Shown piece after piece: positions 38,183 to 48,012 of a stretch of DNA of 64,000 nucleotides. This DNA is from Phycisphaerales bacterium (GTDB taxonomy: Bacteria; Planctomycetota; Phycisphaerae; Sedimentisphaerales; Anaerobacaceae), in NCBI GenBank assembly GCA_020352215.1, contig CP070675.1, forward strand, positions 3,150,149 to 3,214,148. The letters are read 5' to 3'. Position numbers and translations under genes: made by a program. The first letter of the stretch is position 1, and the number at the start of each line of letters is the position of its first letter. The notes under the pieces are model-generated. The model searched no databases. It was not told the DNA's origin and worked only from the letters and a program-made list of their open reading frames with translations.

Positions 38183-39889
38183 TTAGGAGGCGCCCAGCTG
38201 CCACATTCCGTCCGGGCGCACCCGAAGCGTTCCGGTGTCACGATAGAATTCCAACGTGGCGATAGTGAAGTCTACCAAGGCGTCCGTTGCGGCCTTCTGA
38301 GCGTCGAACAAATCGTCGCGGGCCTGAAGCACCCGGCGACTGCTTGCCCGCCCGTACTTCATCAACATAAATGTATTCTCGAAGCGTTTCTCCGCCAATT
38401 TGAGGCCTTCCGACTGTACACGATGGCGCTCTGCCGCTTCCGTGAGATCGCGGTAGGCCTGACGCACCTCTAACGTTACCATATCGGCTGCTTGGTCAGA
38501 CTCTCGCAGTCGCTGGTTCAAAGCTATCAGAGTTTTGCGATAAATATTCTGCTCCAAATCTCGGTCAAAAGGCAAATCCACAAGTAAACCAGACAAAAAC
38601 AAATCCTGCAAAGCCTTTGCATCTGATGAACTCAGTCCTTGCAATACTATATTGGTGTTCACACTTAGATCTAATTGAGTTCTGAGACCGTCGGCAGCTA
38701 CAAGCACTTTGCGTTGAGAATCAAAAATAGCATCAGTAGTGTTCGCAAGATCCAGACGGTGTAAAAGAGCAGTTTCGATGGCTTCATTCTCGGAGAAATC
38801 GGGGGGCGGTATCCCCGCTGCCTTCAGGTCATTGAGCACACTCTCGTCCAACTGGAATTCCGCTGTCGTCGGCAGACCCAGCGTAATCTTGAATTCGTCC
38901 AAGGCCTGCTCGTATTCCTTCGTTGCCTGCAAACAGACCTCACGGGCTCGAAGAATCTCTTGCCGAAGCCTGCCAACCTCCAACAGCGGCACGCGCCCTA
39001 CGCTCGCCAGCTTCTCCACATGCTCAGACAGTGCTGTAAGGCTCTTGTGATTGTCCTCGGCATTTCGCACCACATCATACAGTTCGAGAACCCGATAGTA
39101 CTGGCCGACAACCATCACAACGAACGTTTTGCGGAACCTATTGAACGACCGGACTTGATAGAGCACATCCCGCTCCGCCTGAGTCAAGGACTCCAGAACG
39201 ACTCTGCGGTCACTGCCGCGGAGAAGAGGTTTTGTTATTTCGAAACTCAGAAGTGATATGAGGCTTTCGCCCTTAAAAGCCCCATTCAGGATACGGCCCC
39301 ATGACAGAGCTACATTCGTTCCGATTCTGGTACCATCAGTCAGAAGTTGGTCAAAGCCGAATCCGTTGCTAACACCGAATTCATCTCCATCTAATGCTCC
39401 CTGTGGATCAACAGGAAGGTCCTGATCTGCTCTACGTGGACTAAACCGTGGTCCAAGACCAGATCCAGCACCCACATAATCAACACCTTTAGCCTTGGCG
39501 TATGTGCCTTTGAGTCTGCCGTAGTACAATCTTTCAAAATTGTGGCGTATCAAGTCTAAGTCTAGAGCTTTGATGTATAACGCTTCTTTTTGTGTTTGAT
39601 ATTCGCGATTGTGTGCCGTCGCCAGGGCAACCGCCTGAGGCAGAGTCAGGACGCCAAAGGAAGTAACCTCTTTTTCAATTACAATGTCGTTGGGTGATGG
39701 CACAGTGTCGCTGATCTTGTAGTTGGCCTTTGTGCCAAAATCATCCCTCCACTTGTAGTCGATGATATTGTAGACCTTCTCGTCGGCATCGGCCTTGTAA
39801 TTACGCCGGGCGCAACCCGAGAGCCCCAGGCCGACGAGGCCGGTGATAATCAAAAACGTTAGCTTCTTGGTGACGCTGTCGCAATTCAT
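38183..39889 (-). CDS. TolC-family outer-membrane lipoprotein
   Basis: The 568 residues start with a lipoprotein signal (LTFLIITGLVGLGLSGC). The rest has the TolC-type pattern: LTLPQAVALATAHNREYQTQ, then two long helical halves with heptad repeats (for example about 250-350 and 480-545). TolC proteins form trimeric outer-membrane channels with a periplasmic helical tunnel. The adaptor gene lies 83 bases upstream, so this should be the outer-membrane exit of that system. No pump gene is adjacent. The exported substrate is unknown. Confidence 0.85.
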   Translation of the reverse strand: MNCDSVTKKLTFLIITGLVGLGLSGCARRNYKADADEKVYNIIDYKWRDDFGTKANYKISDTVPSPNDIVIEKEVTSFGVLTLPQAVALATAHNREYQTQKEALYIKALDLDLIRHNFERLYYGRLKGTYAKAKGVDYVGAGSGLGPRFSPRRADQDLPVDPQGALDGDEFGVSNGFGFDQLLTDGTRIGTNVALSWGRILNGAFKGESLISLLSFEITKPLLRGSDRRVVLESLTQAERDVLYQVRSFNRFRKTFVVMVVGQYYRVLELYDVVRNAEDNHKSLTALSEHVEKLASVGRVPLLEVGRLRQEILRAREVCLQATKEYEQALDEFKITLGLPTTAEFQLDESVLNDLKAAGIPPPDFSENEAIETALLHRLDLANTTDAIFDSQRKVLVAADGLRTQLDLSVNTNIVLQGLSSSDAKALQDLFLSGLLVDLPFDRDLEQNIYRKTLIALNQRLRESDQAADMVTLEVRQAYRDLTEAAERHRVQSEGLKLAEKRFENTFMLMKYGRASSRRVLQARDDLFDAQKAATDALVDFTIATLEFYRDTGTLRVRPDGMWQLGAS

Positions 39890-39972
39890 ACAATTGGCGT
39901 CTCTTTTCCATTACCAAAGGTCTGACTTCCGTTTCGGCCGGCGGAGCCACGGGAGCGTCCCGCTTGCCAAAG

Positions 39973-41160
39973 CTACAGTCTGCGTACTCCCACCCTCTCG
40001 CCCACTACGAGCTTCATTTGAGGAGGGATCCGTATTCGGAACGGCCGGCCCCATTGGGGAAGGTTGGGATTTAGCCACAATCGTGGCGGCAATTGCTCGA
40101 CTGCCGGCCCGATCGACACAACCTCAGAACGTGCGATCTGTGCCGGGTCGGTCGGCTTTACGAGTTCCACAACCATCTTTTCACGCACCTGTCCAACCTG
40201 CTCCTCAGCCACGTACGCAACAATCTCTGTCGGTTTCGCGTCAGCTACCACAAGGATCTGATCGCCAGGTCGGACAACCTCGCCCGGGCGGCGCAGTGCT
40301 CTCTCGTCGGCCCGGGCCGACAGAGCCCGGTCCGCGCGATCAACAACTGAGACGACCACACCCGCCGCCGGCGCCCGCAACTCCAGCGGATCGGATCGCG
40401 CCACCAACTGATCTATCAGCCGCTCCTGAACCGCTATCTGTTTACGTATCACCTCGAGAGCACCGTCTATTGACGGGTGCTGCAACTGACGGTCGACAAA
40501 TTCGTCACGCCTCTCTCGTGCTTGGTCCAGATTAGCTCTCGCCTGCTCCAATAAGTGCCCGTTCTCTGCCATCTTCTCAGACAGGGCGTTGTACTGAGCC
40601 TGCAGTCTCTCAAGTTCATACGGCGCGATCGCATCCCGAAGGTCCTGGGAGATTTTGACCTCGACCCCAAGATCTTCCAGTGTGATCCGGTCGGAGGCGA
40701 TCAGCGCCCGCAATTCGAGTATCCGAAGCCTGGCGTTCTCAACGTCTGCGGAGAATCCCCGCCCATTTCTGACGCGGTCGGTCTCCAGGTTCGTGGCCTC
40801 TGCCTGCAGCTGTTCCTGCGTCGGAACAAGCTGAGCGGCCAGATGTTCAATCTGGGCAGCTACCACTGACAGTTCGGCCTGGATGTGTTCGTTGTCGAGC
40901 GTGGTATCGAGCACGGCCACAACTTGCCCTTGCTCAACATGCTCGAACAATTCCACGGGAATGCTCTTTATCCTGCCAGTACAACTGGCGGCAATCTCGT
41001 ACACACGACCTTGCGCCAGCCCCAATACCTCAAACCGCTGAGTGCGACTGTAGAACAGGCCGATCACCACCGCAACAGTCGCCAGCCACACCACGACCGG
41101 CATCACATGGTGCAGATACGCGCGTCTGGAGAAATGAGCTCTCGAGGGTTTTCTCTTCAT
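39973..41160 (-). CDS. HlyD-type periplasmic adaptor (membrane fusion protein)
   Basis: The 395 residues show one N-terminal membrane helix (VMPVVVWLATVAVVIGLFYS). The lipoyl-like first half is CTGRIKSIPVELFEHVEQGQ, a long coiled coil follows (about 85-240), and the second lipoyl half is LRAPAAGVVVSVVDRADRAL followed by PGEVVRPGDQILVVADAKPT. A beta-barrel part ends the protein. Such adaptors link an inner-membrane machine to TolC. It starts 7 bases after the DUF4956 gene, so the DUF4956 membrane protein is the nearest candidate for the inner-membrane partner (inference). Confidence 0.85.
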   Translation of the reverse strand: MKRKPSRAHFSRRAYLHHVMPVVVWLATVAVVIGLFYSRTQRFEVLGLAQGRVYEIAASCTGRIKSIPVELFEHVEQGQVVAVLDTTLDNEHIQAELSVVAAQIEHLAAQLVPTQEQLQAEATNLETDRVRNGRGFSADVENARLRILELRALIASDRITLEDLGVEVKISQDLRDAIAPYELERLQAQYNALSEKMAENGHLLEQARANLDQARERRDEFVDRQLQHPSIDGALEVIRKQIAVQERLIDQLVARSDPLELRAPAAGVVVSVVDRADRALSARADERALRRPGEVVRPGDQILVVADAKPTEIVAYVAEEQVGQVREKMVVELVKPTDPAQIARSEVVSIGPAVEQLPPRLWLNPNLPQWGRPFRIRIPPQMKLVVGERVGVRRL

Positions 41161-41167
41161 AAACGCT

Positions 41168-41863
41168 CTACACCTCCAGCAGCTGCTCCTGCATGGTCAA
41201 GCTGACGTTTTCGATCCCCTCGATTTTTTCGAGTTCAGCCATCATTAGCTCATTATTCGCGGCGTTTCGTATCATCAATTGGTAGGCATAGTCGGCTACG
41301 CCTCCGAAACCGGTATCCTGGACCGATATGAGGGTGAAGTTTCCGCAGAAACGCCTTAGGAGTGCGGGAATTGGGTGTTCGGGTCCAATATGGCCTCTGA
41401 AGCTAAACCGCAGGAATCCGTTGTGAGGTTGATGCGTCCCGAAGCTCGTCGCATAGAGATATACGGCAATCAGACACAGAATGATAGTCCCGATTATGGC
41501 CGTGGCAAATCGCTGTGAGCCCGTCGCCATCCCGACCACCAGCGAACAGAAGATGAAAGCAATGTCACGGGTATCCTTTATGATATTGCGGAAACGTATG
41601 AGCGCCAACGCCCCCATCAGTCCTACGGCGGTTACGATGTTGTTGCCGACGACGGTCATTACCATCGCAACGACAACCGTAATCAGAATAAGCGACTGCA
41701 CAAAGGATCTGGAATAGGACAGACCGCTGTGCGTGACATAGTACACCCAGGCCAAGACCTGGCCCAGGACAAATGCCAGCAGCAGTGACAGCAGTACAGT
41801 CTGGACAGAAAACGACCCTCCCATCGCGGAGGTTTCTTCCAGTACACGCCATACTCTATCCAT
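41168..41863 (-). CDS. DUF4956 membrane protein
   Basis: The 231 residues hold four to five membrane helices: VLLSLLLAFVLGQVLAWVYY, SLILITVVVAMVMTVVG, AVGLMGALALIRFRNIIKDT (the family hallmark), IAFIFCSLVVGMATGS and ATAIIGTIILCLIAVYLYA. A C-terminal soluble domain of about 85 residues follows. DUF4956 genes are often found next to VTC-domain genes (family knowledge). The start overlaps the VTC gene end; ATG 41863 is preferred over 41875 because a GGGG run precedes it. The function is unknown; a channel or scaffold for a polymer is a possibility. Confidence 0.88.
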   Translation of the reverse strand: MDRVWRVLEETSAMGGSFSVQTVLLSLLLAFVLGQVLAWVYYVTHSGLSYSRSFVQSLILITVVVAMVMTVVGNNIVTAVGLMGALALIRFRNIIKDTRDIAFIFCSLVVGMATGSQRFATAIIGTIILCLIAVYLYATSFGTHQPHNGFLRFSFRGHIGPEHPIPALLRRFCGNFTLISVQDTGFGGVADYAYQLMIRNAANNELMMAELEKIEGIENVSLTMQEQLLEV

Positions 41864-42716
41864 AGCCGACCCCATCAAACTTAGGTGCGCAAAATCCGAG
41901 TGCGCAGGATTGCTTTATCGAGGTTGCATATTTCGATATCGACCTGCTTCGCAAGTCGAAATGCCGGACCATACGGTTTAGCCACGCCGGATAACGGGCA
42001 GTGAACTTGACTTCCAAAATCACGTGCCCGAGCGTCAGGGAATTGCCCTGCCAACCTGAGCTGTTGAGCGTCACCTCAGGCTTACTGGTGATTTTATAGC
42101 ATAGCTCTCGGTCAAGAGTCACCCTCACCCTGTTCTCCGTGCCGCCTTCATAGGCTTGTCGCATATAGCGAATTAACACCGTCGGCCTGGCCATGATGCT
42201 GTTCATGTATAGCTGAAATTGGTTGAGCGATCGCTCGTCGGTCTTGTAATCCTGGGGTGCATAAGTCGCACCAGAGAGAAGCGCCTCCACATTTCGGTGC
42301 AGAACAGGTGCTCTACTCTTGAGAATGACGTTTGTGATACGGCGTTTGATCTCGAAGAAGCTGGGATAGTTGTGATCGTCACTGTAAGCGCGGACCCGCA
42401 GCTTGAAGCGATTCTTCAGCCCGCCCAAGCTCTCTCGGCAAAGCTGCAGGTTCTCCGAGTCCAGATAGAGACTCACAATGGGATAGAAACCGCCGGGTTG
42501 AAGTTTGCTGTACCGGTCCAGGCTCAAGTATAACTTTACATACTGGGCAATCGCCTCGGCCTTGGCCTCCGTAAGCAGGTACTTCAGCTCAAACCGGCAT
42601 CCGAGAGTACGGTCCACGTACTGACTGGCCTCCTCAGCGGTACCCGCCCCGCTCTTGTGCCGATGCCGGCCAGCTCCTTGCTTCGGTCTTTGTTCTGGCG
42701 ATTGAATCTCAGGCAT
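41856..42716 (-). CDS. VTC-domain (polyphosphate polymerase-like) protein
   Basis: The 286 residues match the tunnel-fold VTC domain known from the yeast vacuolar polyphosphate polymerase: CRFELKYLLTEAKAEAIAQY, GGFYPIVSLYLDSENLQLC, NRFKLRVRAYSDD, SFFEIKRRITNVILKSRA, VLIRYMRQAYEG, RVRVTLDREL, and HVILEVKFTARYPAWL. By eye, the Lys/Arg ring and the Glu expected in the tunnel are present. No membrane helix is seen, so it should be cytosolic. ATG 42716 has a weak AGG upstream; a GTG at 42785 is an alternative, but the extra residues look non-coding. Confidence 0.85.
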   Translation of the reverse strand: MPEIQSPEQRPKQGAGRHRHKSGAGTAEEASQYVDRTLGCRFELKYLLTEAKAEAIAQYVKLYLSLDRYSKLQPGGFYPIVSLYLDSENLQLCRESLGGLKNRFKLRVRAYSDDHNYPSFFEIKRRITNVILKSRAPVLHRNVEALLSGATYAPQDYKTDERSLNQFQLYMNSIMARPTVLIRYMRQAYEGGTENRVRVTLDRELCYKITSKPEVTLNSSGWQGNSLTLGHVILEVKFTARYPAWLNRMVRHFDLRSRSISKYATSIKQSCALGFCAPKFDGVGYG

Positions 42717-43083
42717 ATCGACCTGTGTTGCTCGGCAGCAATTACTGATGAAACAGCTCTTGCCGCTCTCGTCCGTATTTTGCACTCAGGGCCTTGTAGA
42801 CCGCGTCAGCGTACGCCTATCCACCCTTTTGGATGCGCAGAAGCATACTCGCGTTTGGTTGGTCCGGCCATACTGCGTCTTGTGCCTAATGCCCAACCCT
42901 ACGGCCTTACCTATTCTACCACATCAACGGCCCCTCAGTCAACAGTTTCTTACGGTCCAAAACAGGCAAATACAATTCCGTCATAGTGGGCCGCACGGAA
43001 CCAGCAGTGACAAACACACGAACCCGTAATAGCGGCCATAGCAATCATTTATCGGACAGTAAGGCCCCAATTGTGACACGCCT
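42717..43083. other. Intergenic region between cotH and the VTC operon
   Basis: These 367 bases contain the VTC promoter and no convincing gene. A weak extension of the VTC frame to 42785 cannot be excluded. No terminator hairpin with T-run was found after cotH. Confidence 0.5.
42913..42942 (-). promoter_or_regulatory. Promoter of the VTC/DUF4956/HlyD/TolC operon
   Basis: Read on the minus strand: TTGACT (42942-42937), an 18-base spacer and TAGAAT (42918-42913). The predicted leader is about 190 bases. The -35 box and spacer length are the same as in the cotH promoter. Confidence 0.6.
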
Positions 43084-46000
43084 TCAAGGGTTGGCTTTTC
43101 CGGGCGAGGGAGTGATTGCCTGCCAGTTGTTAGGGTCGTTGCCGTAGTGTTGTGGGAAAAGCCTGCTCAAAGTTGAGCCAAAACCATCGGCACCGGTAGG
43201 CCAGGGATCGACGCCCGAGGCGAAATCATCCGGATGCGAGCCGTCACTATACCTTACCCGATCTACTCGAATGTAGTGACGAACACCATCAACATCCACG
43301 TCGCCCGGCAAACTGATCTGTATCTTCTCGCCACCATTGTCCAACCGCCCGGCTCCCCAGGAGAATATCTGCGTATCGACCGGTGCAGTAAACTTCGAGC
43401 TGAATGTCGCCAGGTCTTTCACCATCAGGATATATTCACCAGATGCGACTGTCACAGGTGGCTCCGCCGGGAACAGAAATTCTATCCCGGGATTATCGGG
43501 ATCGTCCGTGAATCGCCACGGCTCGGCCGTCACGAAGTCGTACAGTGTAACATCAGCATCACTGATATTGAGAAGCTCAACATACTCAGCATCTGTAGGA
43601 CTATCCGGATGATACATGATCTCACTAATGACTATCGGCCCGACCTTTGGATAGGCATTGGCTGAGCCGGGCGTATTGACACTCATCGCAACAAAGTTGT
43701 ATGCGCCCGTGCTCTTCTGATACCGACCGAATGCGACCCCCGTCACGGATGCGCCGAACTTCTCCTGCTCACTGTAGCCTGTCAACTCACCATCCCGGCC
43801 GGAGTGCAAGTACAGGGTCTCGCCATTCTCGCTTAGACCAAAGGGCACGCGAGCCGCCCCACCACCGAAGTCAACATCTTCCGTAAAGACAATATATCCG
43901 TGCGCTGGGATCGACTTGCCATCGGCGATTTCATACTTTCTCAGGTCGGCATCATCGTCGCTGAGGAACCAGCCCCCGATGTTGATTGTATGGTCCGTCG
44001 TGTTGTGCAGCTCGATCCAATCTGGTGCGGCCGCGTGGGAATGGGCCAGGATTTCGTTGATGACCACATCGCCCAGCTCGGGGATCTGGCCCGTATCATC
44101 GGCGCCGGGCGAACCGCCTACATGGGCGCTCGGCCGCCACGTGGCTTTGTCACCCCACTGGCTGGGATGGGTACCCGCCGGGTCCTTGACGGTCAGTGAG
44201 AAGCCGTCACCATCTGTGATGTCGTACCAGCCATCCCTGTACCTGAACAGCTGTATTGTCGTGCCTATTGCGTCCTGCAGTTCAACTCTTTCGCCGCCAT
44301 TACGTAGACTCCCCGTGTATTGGCCGGCAATATTCAAACCCGCGCCGTATTTCGCCTCGAAAGCATTAACGTCTTTGACAACCAAGACGTATTCATCAGC
44401 CACAAGGTCCAGACGCGGGAAGACAAACTCAACTCCGTTGGTGAAATGGACAAGGTTAAGATTTATGGTCTCTGGCCCGACATTCTTGAGCTCGATGAAT
44501 TCTCTGTTCGGGTCATCAGGATGATTGGCGTCCTCGGGATTATACATGATCTCCGTGATGCGCAGATAATCCGCAACAGGGCCGATCGCAAAAATGGCCT
44601 CGTTCAGCGCGCTCCACGTAGAGCCACTTAGCACGCGTGCCTTGACCTGTGTGGTTTCAGTCAACGTGACCGGCCCGGTATACTTAAAGGCAGTGGGCGA
44701 AGAGCCGTCGCCAGGGGAATCGTCACTTGTACCGGCAACCAGTTCGGCAGAGATAACGAAGTCCGAGCTGGTTGTGGACGTGTTGAGGCCGTGAATAGCC
44801 AAGAGGTTGTCGCCCTGTCGCAGGTCGCCGATGTGGTCGGTCACGGAGAAGTCCTCCAGCCCGTCGGCTTCGTGGCTGCCGTCGGCCTCCGAGTCCCAGG
44901 TAAGCTCGTCAGGGGCCAGTGCCCGTTGGACTTCGACACCGTTGATGTAGGCGACGAAGCCATCGTCATAGCGCATCCTGAGCGTCAAGAATTCGAACTG
45001 ACTCGGATCCGAAATGACATTGAAGGGGATCCGAACGTAACAACTGCTGTTCTCGCCGTACATCTTCGATTCGAGGTCGAGGCTGATCAGCCCTTCGTAG
45101 CCGGAGCCTCTCTCGTAGCCCACACCACCAGGGCTGCCGGCCGAGACCATCCAGGACGAATCGTTGAAGGCACCGCCGCCCTTCCAGTTGTCACTGACCG
45201 GAACTGGCGGAACCAGGACCTTCTTGGCGGCGCTCTCGGCGACGAGCGTGGTAGTCGTGGTACTACCACCACCTGAACTTCCGTGCATGGGATCAGAACC
45301 ATCAAGGGTGTAGTAGATCGTGCCTATGGGGGCTGACATGTACAGACGGAACCCACTTGGCACATATCCTCCGTGCTGACTGAAAGTCGGCGCCGTGACG
45401 CTCGGATACAGGGGGGCGATACTGCCGTTTCTCATCCTGGTGGTCCTCAGCTGGCCGAGAAGAACGCCGGTCCGGCTGGGGAAGAAACCGTTGATTTCAT
45501 TGTTGATCGCACTGAGCCAGGTGTCCTTGTTGAGCCACGCGCTGCCCCAGCGGGCCGACTCTGCAATGATGGCCATGTCGATTTGCTGGCTACGGGCGCG
45601 GAAACGCGCTATGGCCCGGCTCGCAGTCAGCAGCCCGTTGTTGAAAAGATACTTATGCGCGCGGTCGGCAAAACGCATACGGTACTCTGCGTTGGCCATC
45701 AGTTCCTGGTGCATCCACTGGGGGTTGCTATACCGGAACTGGTCGCCGCACGAAAAGGGCCCGGTTCGGTCCCTCAGGCCCCTGGACATAATGTGCTCGG
45801 GATCGTGAACGAAGTAGCGAAATCCTTCGTTGCCATAGCGGTTGCGGATTCCATACCAGTTGTTGGTCCTGTTGTTGCCAAGGAACCAGGAGATGGGCGC
45901 ATCGCGATCACCGTCATAGAAGACCATGATCATATAATCGATCAGGTTATCGACGTCCAGCAGGACCTTATAATTGGGGTTCCGTGTCCCATCGGGATTC

Positions 46001-47862
46001 AAACCCTGGGCACGATAGTAGTTGTCGGGCTTTCCGAATCCAAGATTGGCCAGATCCCAAAGCTCTTGCCACGCGTCCATGTTGCCGTCGGTGGCCTCGA
46101 TAGTGTAGCCGCCACTATCACCGGTAGACTTGACGGTGTCGTATTCCTCTTGGTTGCCTCCAAAATACGAAGCCGCGTACGAAGCCTCGGAACGTTCCTG
46201 CGTCTGGAAAAGGCCCCAGTAGTGGCCGTTAATGTAGAGGTGATAGTATCGGCTTCGAGTGTAGGGCTGGCCCATCAGGCCTTGCGAGTCGCGGGCCCAG
46301 ACCTCACGACACATTGTATTGGCGCTGTCATTACCAAAACTCCAGGAATAGTTCTGGGAGGTACGAAGGTCAACCTTGTCGAAGCCATCCGCCCCCTCGT
46401 CGCCGAAGAGCGGATAGTCAAGCGCGCCGTCCCCATATTCGGGGCGGAAGAAGAAACGGAACGCATGCTTGGGGTTGTTTCCGCTTCGACTGTAACCTCC
46501 GCGTATTCTCAGGCCCGCATTTATCTGGAAACCATCGCGCATGTCACGAGGCAGTTCCCAGTGCACTGCTCCGTGACTATCAGTCACCTTCACCAAGTCA
46601 GGAAACCCGGGGCCCTCGGGATCGGGAGGATAGATCAACTCCAACGACGCGGGCCGCTCCCATGTACGACCGTGGCCGCGGGCGTTGACATAGATGCCTT
46701 TCTCGGAATCGAACAAGTTGCCCAGATCGGTCACGATGGACATCGTAGGGATCGAGGTCAGCGCCGCCTCAATCTGGCGCCCCCAAGTTGTGTGGTTCAC
46801 TATTGCCCGATCCATGCCATACTCCATTCTCTGGCCATTGATGCCGCTGCTCGGCCATCCAGGACCCGGCACCTGACCGTTTGGAGACTGGTTCTTGACG
46901 TCGCTGACGAAGATGTAGGTGTGTGTTTTCGCCCTGGAGGGCATCCAACCGTACTTGACGGCCTGGACCTTCAAGCAGGTCGTTCTGTCGATGGGAATCG
47001 GGCCCGTGTACAGCTTGCCGCCCGGACGACCTCGCTCTGAGCTGTAGGGATCAGTGCCGTCAAGCGTATAGTAGATGTTGCCTCCTTCCGTGGCCGTAGT
47101 GATCGTGACGGAGAACGGTGTCTCGTAGAAGCCCCGCTCGTGGCTAAGCCTTGGCTCGGCAACAACCCCTTGATAAATGCTAATGTTCGCGCCGCCCGGG
47201 GTGGGGAAAAACATCAGACGCCAGCTGGACATGGCATCGGGATAACGGCCATAGGACACGTTAGACGTCTGTTGGCCAAAAGTGACGGTGTCGATAACAG
47301 TGACACCATCTCTGGCGAAAAGCCCAAGCTCATCACCGCCTGCATCGATTCTGAAATTGGCGTGCAGGCCGGGGTCACCCACATCGTTGTCGGCCCATAT
47401 CAGAAGATACCCGTGTGGCTGGACCGTCGTTGTGGCAGGACTATCGTCAGGAATCCGCCACTTGGTCGGATCGTCAAGGTCGTCCGTCAGGTACATGCCG
47501 CCCATATCAACAGGTTCATCGCCAAGATTGTGGATCTCAATCCAGTCCTCGTACTCGCCCTGCGGGTCGATAACGTAGTTGAGGTTGGAAGCGCATAATT
47601 CATTGATTGCCAGCCCAGTGCCTGTTCGTTGCCAATCCTCCGCCAGCAGGGCAAAGTCCAACATCGCGACCCTGTCATCGCCGTCCAGATCGGCCGGGCT
47701 CTCAGGAGGATCCAGCCACCGCTCGGCAAGAAACTGAAGGTCTCCCGAGTCGACCCGGCAATCGTCGTTGAGGTCAGCTACAGGACAGAGGGCCCCGGCG
47801 GAGCCGGCGAAAGCCAGGCATAACGCCAGGGTCAGCAACAGCATTCTTGCACAATTTAGCAT
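43084..47862 (-). CDS. Giant secreted CotH-kinase protein with four lamin-tail domains
   Basis: The 1592 residues start with a signal peptide (LLLTLALCLAFAGSAGA) and two dockerin-like EF-hands (DLNDDCRVDSGDLQFLAERW and ADLDGDDRVAMLDFALLAED). Next are a lamin-tail domain (about 85-225), a chitobiase-type domain (IYYTLDGTDPYSS) and a CotH kinase domain (about 365-790). Kinase signs are LRIRGGYSRSGNNPKHAFRF, YYHLYINGHYWGLFQTQERS, VFYDGDRDAPISWFLGNN and RYFVHDPEHIM. A second chitobiase-type domain (about 835-1060) is split by a jelly-roll insert, and three more lamin-tail domains close the protein. CotH kinases phosphorylate secreted proteins in Bacillus spores; the target here is unknown. Confidence 0.9.
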   Translation of the reverse strand: MLNCARMLLLTLALCLAFAGSAGALCPVADLNDDCRVDSGDLQFLAERWLDPPESPADLDGDDRVAMLDFALLAEDWQRTGTGLAINELCASNLNYVIDPQGEYEDWIEIHNLGDEPVDMGGMYLTDDLDDPTKWRIPDDSPATTTVQPHGYLLIWADNDVGDPGLHANFRIDAGGDELGLFARDGVTVIDTVTFGQQTSNVSYGRYPDAMSSWRLMFFPTPGGANISIYQGVVAEPRLSHERGFYETPFSVTITTATEGGNIYYTLDGTDPYSSERGRPGGKLYTGPIPIDRTTCLKVQAVKYGWMPSRAKTHTYIFVSDVKNQSPNGQVPGPGWPSSGINGQRMEYGMDRAIVNHTTWGRQIEAALTSIPTMSIVTDLGNLFDSEKGIYVNARGHGRTWERPASLELIYPPDPEGPGFPDLVKVTDSHGAVHWELPRDMRDGFQINAGLRIRGGYSRSGNNPKHAFRFFFRPEYGDGALDYPLFGDEGADGFDKVDLRTSQNYSWSFGNDSANTMCREVWARDSQGLMGQPYTRSRYYHLYINGHYWGLFQTQERSEASYAASYFGGNQEEYDTVKSTGDSGGYTIEATDGNMDAWQELWDLANLGFGKPDNYYRAQGLNPDGTRNPNYKVLLDVDNLIDYMIMVFYDGDRDAPISWFLGNNRTNNWYGIRNRYGNEGFRYFVHDPEHIMSRGLRDRTGPFSCGDQFRYSNPQWMHQELMANAEYRMRFADRAHKYLFNNGLLTASRAIARFRARSQQIDMAIIAESARWGSAWLNKDTWLSAINNEINGFFPSRTGVLLGQLRTTRMRNGSIAPLYPSVTAPTFSQHGGYVPSGFRLYMSAPIGTIYYTLDGSDPMHGSSGGGSTTTTTLVAESAAKKVLVPPVPVSDNWKGGGAFNDSSWMVSAGSPGGVGYERGSGYEGLISLDLESKMYGENSSCYVRIPFNVISDPSQFEFLTLRMRYDDGFVAYINGVEVQRALAPDELTWDSEADGSHEADGLEDFSVTDHIGDLRQGDNLLAIHGLNTSTTSSDFVISAELVAGTSDDSPGDGSSPTAFKYTGPVTLTETTQVKARVLSGSTWSALNEAIFAIGPVADYLRITEIMYNPEDANHPDDPNREFIELKNVGPETINLNLVHFTNGVEFVFPRLDLVADEYVLVVKDVNAFEAKYGAGLNIAGQYTGSLRNGGERVELQDAIGTTIQLFRYRDGWYDITDGDGFSLTVKDPAGTHPSQWGDKATWRPSAHVGGSPGADDTGQIPELGDVVINEILAHSHAAAPDWIELHNTTDHTINIGGWFLSDDDADLRKYEIADGKSIPAHGYIVFTEDVDFGGGAARVPFGLSENGETLYLHSGRDGELTGYSEQEKFGASVTGVAFGRYQKSTGAYNFVAMSVNTPGSANAYPKVGPIVISEIMYHPDSPTDAEYVELLNISDADVTLYDFVTAEPWRFTDDPDNPGIEFLFPAEPPVTVASGEYILMVKDLATFSSKFTAPVDTQIFSWGAGRLDNGGEKIQISLPGDVDVDGVRHYIRVDRVRYSDGSHPDDFASGVDPWPTGADGFGSTLSRLFPQHYGNDPNNWQAITPSPGKANP

Positions 47863-48012
47863 CGTCTATCTCCTTCCTCAGTGAGGTTGCGCAGCCCCCC
47901 AGCGAGGTTTCTGTCCACTTAGAGACGTATTCGGCGCCTCAGTTCATGCAGCACAGACGCCCCACAGCCGGCGGACCCTAACAAGGCAGAGTCACAATGA
48001 AAAACCCTGTCT

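Noticed and set aside
45373-47040. 555-codon plus-strand open frame inside the CotH gene
   Set aside because: Antisense shadow of a gene with clear domains; its translation shows no family motif or signal peptide.
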